Shown: positions 19,942 to 25,086, counted from the stretch's first letter. The stretch is 64,000 nucleotides of DNA from Tectiglobus sp965247245 (GCA_965247245.1 CBDFGV010000003.1:3906001-3970000), one strand, 5' to 3'. Notes: generated by a model not told the origin, from the letters alone. Program-made: numbers and translations.

Positions 19942-20017
19942 AGGGGCTTAGCTCAGCGGAAGAGCGGGAGGCTTACACCCTCCGACAGCGGCGGTTCGAT
20001 CCCGTCAGTCCCTACCA
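19942..20017 (+). tRNA. tRNA-Val(UAC)
   Basis: Acceptor AGGGGCT/AGTCCCT, anticodon loop CTTACAC on stem GGAGG/CCTCC, T-arm GGCGG-TTCGATC-CCGTC, A73, CCA encoded. Confidence 0.88.
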
Positions 20018-20043
20018 GAACGCAGGAGAAGCACAGCAGATAT

Positions 20044-20118
20044 GGGATCGTAGTTCAACCAGGAGAATGCCCGCCTTGCACGCGGGAGATGCCGGGGCAG
20101 ATCCGGCCGGTTCCACCA
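20044..20118 (+). tRNA. tRNA-Ala(UGC) with altered T-loop
   Basis: Acceptor GGGATCG/CGGTTCC, anticodon loop CTTGCAC on stem CCCGC/GCGGG, A73, CCA encoded. The T-stem GCCGG/CCGGC holds loop GGCAGAT, which has lost the TTC of TTCRANY. Confidence 0.75.
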
Positions 20119-20122
20119 ATTG

Positions 20123-20196
20123 AGGAGCGTCGTCCAATGGCAAGACATTGGTTTCCAAGTCCAAAGATGTGGGTTCGATTCCTACCGCTCCTGCCA
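20123..20196 (+). tRNA. tRNA-Trp(CCA)
   Basis: Acceptor AGGAGCG/CGCTCCT with G73 and CCA is the bacterial Trp pattern. Anticodon loop TTCCAAG on stem TTGGT/TCCAA with a T-T mismatch at the top. A Gly(UCC) reading would need a 9-base loop. Confidence 0.78.
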
Positions 20197-20242
20197 ACAA
20201 CACACGGCAGCCGTTCAACGGCTCAATGAGAAGAAGAATTTG

Positions 20243-20317
20243 AGTGCGCGGGCGAGATGGGACCGCAGCCGATTGCAACTCGGCCATGACCCGGTTCGAT
20301 TCCGGGGCGCACTTCCA
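20243..20317 (+). tRNA. tRNA-Cys(GCA)
   Basis: Acceptor AGTGCGC/GCGCACT, U73 as expected for Cys, anticodon loop TTGCAAC on stem GCCGA/TCGGC, T-arm CCCGG-TTCGATT-CCGGG, CCA encoded. The D-arm begins GG instead of TA at positions 8-9. Confidence 0.85.
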
Positions 20318-20347
20318 AGTTTGAGATCCGAAGTGATCGAATGAATT

Positions 20348-20422
20348 GCGGATGTAGTTCAATGGTAGAATGCAAGTACGCCATGCTTGAGACGACGGGT
20401 TCGATTCCCGCCTTCCGCTCCA
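20348..20422 (+). tRNA. tRNA-Gly(GCC), C33
   Basis: Acceptor GCGGATG/CTTCCGC with one mismatch, U73 and CCA. Anticodon loop ACGCCAT on stem CAAGT/GCTTG has C at position 33. Confidence 0.78.
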
Positions 20423-20429
20423 AGAATTT

Positions 20430-20504
20430 GCGGGCTTAGCTCAGAGGAAGAGCACTTGGTTTCCACCCAGGGTGTCGTCGGTTCGATCCCGACAGTCCGC
20501 CCCA
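20430..20504 (+). tRNA. tRNA-Gly(UCC)
   Basis: Acceptor GCGGGCT/AGTCCGC, anticodon loop TTTCCAC on stem CTTGG/CCAGG, T-loop TTCGATC, CCA encoded. Discriminator is C rather than the usual U. Confidence 0.85.
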
Positions 20505-20574
20505 TAAAGTCCACGCCGTCGGCGTTGGAAGTTGAGAATGCAAAGTGGTTGTTGCCGGCCAGACATTTCAGTCA

Positions 20575-20606
20575 GGGAGCAGCGCGACCTGGCCGCAAGG
20601 CCGCCC
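20575..20606 (+). repeat. Spacer repeat with GNRA-capped hairpin, copy 2
   Basis: Partner of the segment at 19440-19471, with GGCC-GCAA-GGCC core. It is followed by another strong hairpin, GTGCCG...CGGCAC enclosing CGCG-ATG-CGCG, just before tRNA-Thr. Confidence 0.5.
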
Positions 20607-20657
20607 AGTCGGATGTGCCGCGCGATGCGCGAACGGCACCGCGAGACAAAAGAATTG

Positions 20658-20733
20658 GCCGGCGTAGCTCAACTGGCAGAGCAGCGCTCTTGTAAAGCGA
20701 AGGTTGTGGGTTCGATGCCTACCGCCGGCACCA
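20658..20733 (+). tRNA. tRNA-Thr(UGU)
   Basis: Acceptor GCCGGCG/CGCCGGC, anticodon loop CTTGTAA, T-loop TTCGATG, A73, CCA encoded. Canonical in form. Confidence 0.92.
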
Positions 20734-20793
20734 GAACTATGAATTTGAACTTGATGGAGCGTGACGGCGACGAACAAGGAGAACACTGAGACT

Positions 20794-20880
20794 GGACGAT
20801 TGGCAGAGTGGTAATGCAGCGGCTTGCTAAGCCGTCGAGGCCGAGAGGCTGCGGAGGTTCGATCCCTTCATCGTCCGCCA
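20794..20880 (+). tRNA. tRNA-Ser(GCU)
   Basis: An 87-nt class II tRNA with a long variable arm, acceptor GGACGAT/ATCGTCC, anticodon loop TTGCTAA, G73, CCA encoded. It is the only array tRNA with a normal long variable arm. Confidence 0.92.
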
Positions 20881-21022
20881 ATATAATGTTTGTGCCTCTG
20901 GGCGAAACGCGCGCAAGTAATACCTGCGCGTGATTAATCGACTGCGCTTTATTCAACCTTAAAAACCAATAAAGAAAAACAGAAACAGAGAGAAAAAGAA
21001 TGAAAATAGTTCGAGATAGTGA

Positions 21023-21051
21023 TTGACAATTAGGGCATAATGACCTAAAGA
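21023..21051 (+). promoter_or_regulatory. Sigma70-like promoter for candidate Y RNA A
   Basis: -35 TTGACA (21023-21028), a 17-base spacer, and -10 TAAAGA (21046-21051). The predicted start is near 21058-21059, the first base of the Y RNA A outer stem. The 20881-21022 stretch is AT-rich with one hairpin of a GC-rich stem (near 20905-20932). Confidence 0.6.
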
Positions 21052-21058
21052 TCACCAT

Positions 21059-21127
21059 GCCCGTAGTCATGGTCGCGGTTACTTCGACTTTCCCTCGACT
21101 GAGCACCGTTACCGCTGTTTCTCGGGC
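21059..21127 (+). ncRNA. Candidate Y RNA A (short form)
   Basis: Outer stem GCCCG (21059-21063) with CGGGC (21123-21127). Then a large internal loop, then GCGGTTAC (21075-21082) with GTTACCGC (21108-21115), one T-T mismatch. It shares the 5' motif GTAGTCAWGGNCGYGGTTAC and the 3' motif ACCRTTNCCGC with the elements at 21304 and 21481. Two stems split by an internal loop near joined ends is how Ro60-binding Y RNAs are built. It has its own promoter and lies 462 bases ahead of the Ro60-like gene. Confidence 0.62.
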
Positions 21128-21129
21128 GA

Positions 21130-21207
21130 CTAGTGTAGCGAATTTGACGTTTGCAAGAGTCGGCTGCGGCTGTTGTGAGCAAACGTCAAATTCAAAAGCT
21201 ACACTAG
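21130..21207 (+). repeat. Long hairpin element 1 (MITE-like or RNA)
   Basis: CTAGTGTAGC plus a 15-bp inner stem (21140-21154 with 21179-21193), a 24-nt loop, a 4-nt AAAA bulge, and GCTACACTAG (21198-21207). 25 bp are perfectly paired. The CTAG ends and terminal inverted repeat suggest an IS630-type MITE; an RNA role is the alternative. Confidence 0.6.
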
Positions 21208-21220
21208 CTACATAGAGACC

Positions 21221-21297
21221 TTAGTGTTCCTTACGGTTCAGGCATTTGCTACCAGCTGCGCGGCAATTGGAGGCAAATGCCTGAACCGGAACACTAG
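21221..21297 (-). repeat. Long hairpin element 2, inverted relative of element 1
   Basis: Outer stem TTAGTGTTCC (21221-21230) with GGAACACTAG (21288-21297), a 4-nt TTAC bulge, a 15-bp inner stem (21235-21249 with 21273-21287) and a 23-nt loop. Read on the minus strand it has the same architecture as element 1 with different bases, all still paired. Confidence 0.6.
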
Positions 21298-21303
21298 AGA
21301 ATA

Positions 21304-21441
21304 CGACCAGTAGTCAAGGACGTGGTTACTTCGGCTGTTAACCGGGTGGTCGCGGGTTCGAATCCCGTCGTCTCCAACACTGTGGGGACGTAGCTCAGTG
21401 GATAGAGCACCTACGTACCATTTCCGCCTTTCCTCTGGTCG
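21304..21441 (+). ncRNA. Candidate Y RNA B with circularly permuted tRNA-like domain (YrlA-like)
   Basis: Outer stem CGACCAG (21304-21310) with CTGGTCG (21435-21441). Upper stem GTGGT(T)AC (21322-21329) with GTACCAT (21415-21421). Inside, in order: an anticodon-arm-like hairpin TTCGG-CTGTTAA-CCGGG (21330-21346); T-arm GCGGG-TTCGAAT-CCCGT (21352-21368); acceptor 3' strand CGTCTCC (21369-21375); an 8-nt closing loop; acceptor 5' strand GGGGACG (21384-21390); TA; D-arm GCTC...GAGC (21393-21408). This is a tRNA permuted between D-arm and anticodon arm and hung on a Y stem. Bacterial YrlA RNAs are known to pair a Ro-binding stem with a tRNA mimic of this kind. Confidence 0.8.
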
Positions 21442-21480
21442 GCTGAACTGCCCCTTTTGAAAGGGGATGAGAATATTTGG

Positions 21481-21550
21481 CCCCGTAGTCATGGCCGCGG
21501 TTACTTCGTTCCAGAAAGCGAGCCCAGACCGTTGCCGCTGTTCCTCGGGG
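21481..21550 (+). ncRNA. Candidate Y RNA C (short form)
   Basis: Outer stem CCCCG (21481-21485) with CGGGG (21546-21550); inner GCGGTTAC (21497-21504) with GTTGCCGC (21531-21538). Compared with Y RNA A, pairs change while pairing is kept (T-A to T-G, an extra C-G), which supports a real RNA. It ends 39 bases before the Ro60-like start codon. No clear own promoter; a CCCCTT-TTGA-AAGGGG hairpin lies just upstream. Confidence 0.6.
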
Positions 21551-21589
21551 TTTCGTACTGCCCGCTATAGGGTAGAAAGTGAGAGTGTG

Positions 21590-22912
21590 ATGGCACGATT
21601 GAACAGAAAGAGCGTTGCGCGCACGCATGAAGGCGCGCCAGCTGTTGCCAACCTGACGCCGTACCTTGAACTGCGTCGGACCGTTTTGTCGTGCTTGCTC
21701 TGGGAGAAGCAATTCTATGAGAGCGGCGTTGACATCGCCGATCGCGTTCTGGCTCTGGCAGAAAGGGTTGAGCCGCAGCGTGTAGCCAGCCTGGCTGCAG
21801 AAGCGCGCAATCAGATGAACCTGCGGCACGTGCCGCTGCTGTTGATCGTTGCGCTCTGCAAGACGGCGACAGGTCAACCGCGCGTCATCCGTGACGCTGT
21901 CGTTCGCTGCGTCAAGCGCGCAGACGATGCAACGGAGCTTCTGGCGCTCTACCACCGCAATGGCAAGCGGCCGCTTCAAAACCAGTTGAAGCGCGGCCTT
22001 GCTGAGGCGATCGCAAACTTCGACGAGTACCAACTCGCGAAGTACAACAACGGCGCTATTCGCCCGCGTACGATCCTGAATGCGACGCACCCACGTCCGC
22101 AGGATGGCAAGCAGCGCGCGCTGTGGGGCCGTGTGATCGCCGACAACATGGCTGTTCCAGATACCTGGGAGGTGGCTCTGTTGCGCGGTGCTGATAAGCG
22201 CAAGACGTTCGAGCGTCTGCTGCGTCAAGGCAAGCTTGGCTACATGGCCTTGCTACGCAACTTGCGCAAGATGGCGGAAGTTGGTGTCGACGATGAACTC
22301 GTGCGTGATGCGATTCTAGCTCGTCGTGGTGCGGATCGCGTCCTGCCGTTTCGTTACGTGGCAGCAGCCCGTGCGGCGCCGCAATTCGAGCCGGCTTTGG
22401 ACCAGGCACTGTCAGAGGCGATCTCTGCCATGCCGATCCTGCCGGGTAAGACGGGTGTTTTGGTCGACGTCTCGTACTCAATGTACGACCGTCTCTCAAA
22501 GCGCTCAGACATGAAGCGCATGGATGCAGCCGCTGCCCTGGCCGCGCTCATCCACGGTAATGTTCGGATGTTCTCATTCTCGAACAAGGTCGTGGAGGTT
22601 CCGGCACGGACAGGCATGGCAGGTGTTGATGCGATCATCGATTCGCAGATCCATCAGGGTACGTACCTGGGGAAGGCGGTCGAGCGACTGAATGAGCTCA
22701 AGCTCGATCGGATCATTGTGATCACGGACGAGCAGTCTCACGACCGGGTTCCAGATCCGGTTGCCGAGAGAGCCTACATGATCAACGTAGCCTCATACCA
22801 ACACGGTGTGGGTTACGGGAAGTGGACGCACATCGACGGCTTCAGCGAGTCGATCTTCCGCTTCATTCACGAGACCGAAGGGCTCAGTTATGACGCCAGA
22901 GCGGTTGCGTGA
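21590..22912 (+). CDS. rsr: Ro60-like TROVE-domain RNA-binding protein (Rsr)
   Basis: 440 residues from the ATG at 21590 (the frame is open upstream but crosses Y RNA C). Residues about 1-280 are the helical TROVE ring, rich in Arg and Lys (NQMNLRHVPLLLIVAL, KNGDR-like KRTFERLLRQGK positions). The C-terminal vWA domain begins about 285 and has a complete MIDAS: Asp293, Ser295, Ser297 in VDVSYSMYD, then GTYLG and ITDEQSHD. Ro60 proteins bind misfolded RNAs through the ring and Y RNAs on its surface, and in bacteria can steer PNPase or assist rRNA processing. Three candidate Y RNAs lie directly upstream. No rtcB is adjacent. Confidence 0.93.
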   Translation: MARLNRKSVARTHEGAPAVANLTPYLELRRTVLSCLLWEKQFYESGVDIADRVLALAERVEPQRVASLAAEARNQMNLRHVPLLLIVALCKTATGQPRVIRDAVVRCVKRADDATELLALYHRNGKRPLQNQLKRGLAEAIANFDEYQLAKYNNGAIRPRTILNATHPRPQDGKQRALWGRVIADNMAVPDTWEVALLRGADKRKTFERLLRQGKLGYMALLRNLRKMAEVGVDDELVRDAILARRGADRVLPFRYVAAARAAPQFEPALDQALSEAISAMPILPGKTGVLVDVSYSMYDRLSKRSDMKRMDAAAALAALIHGNVRMFSFSNKVVEVPARTGMAGVDAIIDSQIHQGTYLGKAVERLNELKLDRIIVITDEQSHDRVPDPVAERAYMINVASYQHGVGYGKWTHIDGFSESIFRFIHETEGLSYDARAVA

Positions 22913-23111
22913 GATCGGCGTAAAGCTGTTCGGCGAGTGGGGTTGGCAAACCAGGCTCGCCGAACGGTTGCTGATAGACGATCGGACGGTGCGGAGATGG
23001 GTCGCCGGCAAGGTGCCCGTTCCCGGACCAGCGATCGTCGCACTGGAACTGCTTGAAGAGAAACACGACCGTCAGGTCAAACCGAAGAACAAACGCAAAA
23101 ACGAGAAGTGA
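22890..23111 (+). CDS. Small helix-turn-helix protein
   Basis: 73 residues; begins MTPERLREIGVKLFG. The middle (WQTRLAERLLIDDRTVRRW) reads as a helix-turn-helix, and the tail is very basic (KPKNKRKNEK), so DNA or RNA binding is likely. The ATG overlaps the last 23 bases of the Ro60-like gene in another frame, which indicates translational coupling and a joint function, for instance as regulator of the unit. No named family recognised. Confidence 0.75.
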   Translation: MTPERLREIGVKLFGEWGWQTRLAERLLIDDRTVRRWVAGKVPVPGPAIVALELLEEKHDRQVKPKNKRKNEK

Positions 23112-23286
23112 GCGAGATTTAGAGTTTAGTCCGATGATCAAGCTAGAGAGACATACACAACCGCATCCGAGCCAGCCCCAACGGGGCTGAGCAAGGCGCG
23201 CCGCGAAGCAAGAACCCGAGAGGCGTCAGCAAACGCCCAATCTTCGGGCGATTGCTGACCCAAGTTGAGCGTGTCGCGCCAAATGG

Positions 23287-23364
23287 CTGTGTGTAGGGAA
23301 GTCTGGTCATCCCACTTCACTTGGAATGAAGAGATCGCAGGTTCGAATCCTGCCACGCAGACCA
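23287..23364 (+). tRNA. tRNA-Pro(UGG)
   Basis: Acceptor CTGTGTG/CACGCAG with the C1-G72 pair typical of Pro, anticodon loop CTTGGAA on stem CTTCA/TGAAG, T-arm GCAGG-TTCGAAT-CCTGC, A73, CCA encoded. The 23112-23286 spacer holds two hairpins (AGCCCC/GGGGCT and GTCAGCAA.../...TTGCTGAC). Confidence 0.9.
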
Positions 23365-23367
23365 AAC

Positions 23368-23444
23368 GCCTGGCTTAGGTGTAATGGTTTGCACGCCGTG
23401 TTGTGAGCGCGGAGGATGTGGTTCGATTCCACAAGCCAGGACCA
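23368..23444 (+). tRNA. tRNA-His(GUG) with A73
   Basis: G(-1) is encoded before acceptor CCTGGCT/AGCCAGG; anticodon loop TTGTGAG on stem CCGTG/CGCGG; CCA encoded. Bacterial tRNA-His normally has C73 opposite G(-1); here base 73 is A. Confidence 0.85.
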
Positions 23445-23519
23445 ACTCACGCGTGTCCGTCATTGACGGGTACACACCGCTGGCCCGCTTCCCACTGGGG
23501 CAACAGGTCGGAATGAGTT

Positions 23520-23594
23520 AGCTCCTTGGTCCAACGGCTACGACGTCGGAATTTGACTCCGAAGATGGTGGTTCGATTCCATCAGGAGCTGCCA
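23520..23594 (+). tRNA. tRNA-Gln(UUG)
   Basis: Acceptor AGCTCCT/AGGAGCT, G73, anticodon loop ATTTGAC on stem TCGGA/TCCGA, T-loop TTCGATT. Its terminal CCA (23592-23594) is also the first three bases of the tandem repeat that follows. Confidence 0.9.
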
Positions 23595-23751
23595 GCCACC
23601 CGCAAACTGCGGGTGAAAGAAGGCCAACCACCGGCAAACTGCGGGTGAAAGAAGGCCAGCCACCCGCAAACTGCGGGTGAAAGAAGGCCAGCCACCCGCA
23701 AACTGCGGGTGAAAGAAGGCCAACCACCCGCAAGCTGCGGGTGAAAGAAGG
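23592..23751 (+). repeat. Five tandem 32-bp repeats, each a perfect or near-perfect hairpin
   Basis: Five head-to-tail copies of a 32-bp unit starting CCAGCC or CCAACC and ending GAAAGAAGG. The core CACCCGCA-AAC-TGCGGGTG is an 8-bp stem with a 3-nt loop. Copy 2 has one stem mismatch (CACCGGCA), copy 5 a loop change (AGC). There are no unique spacers, so it is not a CRISPR. It lies between tRNA-Gln and tRNA-Leu and may be a chain of RNA stops, pauses or protein sites. Confidence 0.95.
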
Positions 23752-23803
23752 AATGAGACGATGATGAACCGAGAACTCTTATGGCTCAGCCTGCTCACAT
23801 AGA

Positions 23804-23880
23804 GCGCGCTTAGCCCAATTGGTAGAGGCACCGAGCTTAAGACTCGGCAAGTGTCGGTTCGAGTCCGACAGCGCGCACCA
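23804..23880 (+). tRNA. tRNA-Leu(UAA) lacking the long variable arm
   Basis: Acceptor GCGCGCT/AGCGCGC, anticodon loop CTTAAGA on stem CCGAG/CTCGG, T-arm GTCGG-TTCGAGT-CCGAC, A73, CCA encoded. The variable region is only CAAGT, although Leu tRNAs of bacteria are class II. Confidence 0.82.
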
Positions 23881-23889
23881 CCAACGAAT

Positions 23890-23966
23890 GCCCCAGTGGC
23901 GCAATTGGTAGACGCGCCTGTCTTAGAAACAGGATGTTGCAGGTTCGAGTCCTGCCTGGGGCACCA
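23890..23966 (+). tRNA. tRNA-Leu(UAG) lacking the long variable arm
   Basis: Acceptor GCCCCAG/CTGGGGC, Leu-like D-arm start GTGGCGCAATTGGTAGACGC, anticodon loop CTTAGAA on stem CCTGT/ACAGG, T-arm GCAGG-TTCGAGT-CCTGC, A73, CCA. The variable region is ATGTT only. Confidence 0.83.
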
Positions 23967-24017
23967 ATTATCGGAGCTTTGCACAGCAAAGCGAGTACGG
24001 CGAACCAGTTATCTTTG

Positions 24018-24116
24018 ATGCCGAAGCGGCAGGCGTCTTTCCGCAGGAAGAGCGCCGAGAGCAAACGTCGCGAAGCTTCGAAGAATTATTCAACGGGAAC
24101 TGTTTCCCAAACGTGA
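24018..24116 (+). CDS. Possible 32-residue basic peptide in a tRNA spacer
   Basis: ATG at 24018 opens a 32-codon frame with very high Arg, Lys and Ser content (MPKRQASFRRKSAESKRRE...). Other tiny basic frames occur in nearby spacers, for example at 24404 (MSRQLKRKRNRI). No family; possibly chance. Confidence 0.25.
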   Translation: MPKRQASFRRKSAESKRREASKNYSTGTVSQT

Positions 24117-24167
24117 GTGACGATGATGATGAAGCGAAAAGGAAATCGAGAGGAACGGGTGTAACCA

Positions 24168-24245
24168 CCGCCCGTAGCTTAATCGGAATAGAGCCCCCGA
24201 CTTTCAATCGAGGAGATGCGAGTTCGAATCTCGTCGGGCGGACCA
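24168..24245 (+). tRNA. tRNA-Glu(UUC)
   Basis: Acceptor CCGCCCG/CGGGCGG, anticodon loop CTTTCAA on stem CCCGA/TCGAG with one mismatch, T-arm GCGAG-TTCGAAT-CTCGT, A73, CCA encoded. Confidence 0.85.
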
Positions 24246-24282
24246 ACAACATACTCATCTCAGGTTCATACAGAACCAGTTA

Positions 24283-24358
24283 TGCGGGTTGGAGAAGTAG
24301 TCATCTCATCTGGTTCATAACCAGAAGGTCGGGGGTGCAAATCCCTCACCCGCTACCA
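24283..24358 (+). tRNA. tRNA-Met(CAU), initiator-like
   Basis: Body acceptor GCGGGT/ACCCGC with an unpaired T1-T72, as initiators lack a 1-72 pair. D-arm GGAGAAGTAGTCATCTC and AAGGTC variable loop resemble fMet. Anticodon loop TTCATAA on TCTGG/CCAGA lacks the three consecutive G-C pairs of a standard initiator. T-loop TGCAAAT has G at 55. CCA encoded. Confidence 0.75.
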
Positions 24359-24473
24359 TACCGAAATCCGACAGAGCGTCGGCAGCAACAAGGAACGAGA
24401 CCGATGTCACGCCAGCTGAAACGAAAGCGCAATAGAATCTAAGCGCCTCCGTGTGGGGCGCATGATCAATCAC

Positions 24474-24551
24474 GCCCCTGTAGCTCAGCTGGATCAGAGC
24501 ACCGTCTTGCGATGGCGGAGGTCAGACGTTCGAACCGTCTCAGGGGCGCCA
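24474..24551 (+). tRNA. tRNA-Arg(GCG)
   Basis: Acceptor GCCCCTG/CAGGGGC, anticodon loop TTGCGAT on stem CCGTC/GGCGG, T-arm AGACG-TTCGAAC-CGTCT, G73, CCA encoded. Bacteria normally read CGN with A34 (inosine), so G34 is unusual. Confidence 0.83.
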
Positions 24552-24558
24552 GAATTTT

Positions 24559-24635
24559 GCGCCCGTAGCTCAATGGACAAGAGCAACCGTCTTCTAAGCG
24601 GTAGCGTGCAGGTTCAAGTCCTGCCGGGCGCTCCA
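24559..24635 (+). tRNA. tRNA-Arg(UCU)
   Basis: Acceptor GCGCCCG/CGGGCGC, anticodon loop CTTCTAA on stem ACCGT/GCGGT, T-arm GCAGG-TTCAAGT-CCTGC, CCA encoded. Discriminator T is uncommon for Arg. Confidence 0.87.
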
Positions 24636-24671
24636 TATGGGATCTCGGCTGCGCCGGAACTGCACCACCAG

Positions 24672-24732
24672 CCCGCTCTCCCTCCCGACCGCCCTTGCCA
24701 TTATCGAATGGGTGGCCGGGAGGGGGAGTGGG
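24672..24732. repeat. Long GC-rich imperfect palindrome
   Basis: 23 bases at 24672-24694 pair with 24710-24732, with three G-U pairs and one mismatch in the RNA, around a 15-nt loop (TTGCCATTATCGAAT). It is a spacer hairpin between tRNA-Arg and tRNA-Lys, possibly a REP-like or MITE-like element. Confidence 0.7.
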
Positions 24733-24761
24733 ACGGTTCCAGCAAAGGCCAAAGCTCAGTA

Positions 24762-24837
24762 GCGCTCGTGGCCAAGCTGGTTAAGGCAGGGGACTTTTAA
24801 TCCTCCATCGTGAGTTCGAGTCTCACCGAGCGCACCA
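24762..24837 (+). tRNA. tRNA-Lys(UUU)
   Basis: Acceptor GCGCTCG/CGAGCGC, anticodon loop CTTTTAA on stem GGGGA/TCCTC, T-arm GTGAG-TTCGAGT-CTCAC, A73, CCA encoded. The D-arm GGCCAAGCTGGTTAAGGC is more like Leu/Ser. Confidence 0.85.
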
Positions 24838-24842
24838 ACAAT

Positions 24843-24919
24843 GCGCCTGTAGCTCAATGGACTAGAGCTCCCCGCTTCGAACGGGATGGTTGGAGGTTCG
24901 AATCCTTCCAGGCGCTCCA
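24843..24919 (+). tRNA. tRNA-Arg(UCG)
   Basis: Acceptor GCGCCTG/CAGGCGC, anticodon loop CTTCGAA, T-arm TGGAG-TTCGAAT-type with stem GGAGG/CCTTC, T73, CCA encoded. It starts only five bases after tRNA-Lys. Confidence 0.85.
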
Positions 24920-24992
24920 AACTGAGGTCAGCGACCTTCGGCTCCTAGTATGGACTGAGGGGCGAAGACAAACGACGGAATGAGACGGAAAC

Positions 24993-25070
24993 AGGTGTGT
25001 AGCAAAGCCAGGCCTAATGCAGCGGGCTCTTAACCCGTGATCGTGAGTTCGAATCTCACCGCACCTACCA
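24993..25070 (+). tRNA. tRNA-Lys(CUU)
   Basis: Acceptor AGGTGTG/CGCACCT, anticodon loop CTCTTAA on stem GCGGG/CCCGT, T-arm GTGAG-TTCGAAT-CTCAC, A73, CCA encoded. Confidence 0.87.
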
Positions 25071-25086
25071 ACCAAAGGAGACTGTC

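Noticed and set aside
20123..20196. tRNA-Gly(UCC) instead of Trp
   Set aside because: The AGGAGCG/CGCTCCT-G-CCA ends are Trp-like, and the Gly reading needs a 9-base anticodon loop.
21304..21441. A genuine permuted tRNA-Asn gene
   Set aside because: A normal tRNA-Asn(GUU) lies at 25420. The outer and upper stems match the Y RNA pattern of the two neighbours, and a Ro gene follows. Not fully excluded.
21467..21589. Longer start for the Ro60-like protein
   Set aside because: It would read through Y RNA C; the ATG at 21590 gives a family-like N-terminus.
23592..23751. CRISPR array
   Set aside because: Units are head to tail with no unique spacers and no cas genes.
23518..23984. Repeat-containing minus-strand frames
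   Set aside because: They are translations of the tandem repeat and of tRNA genes.
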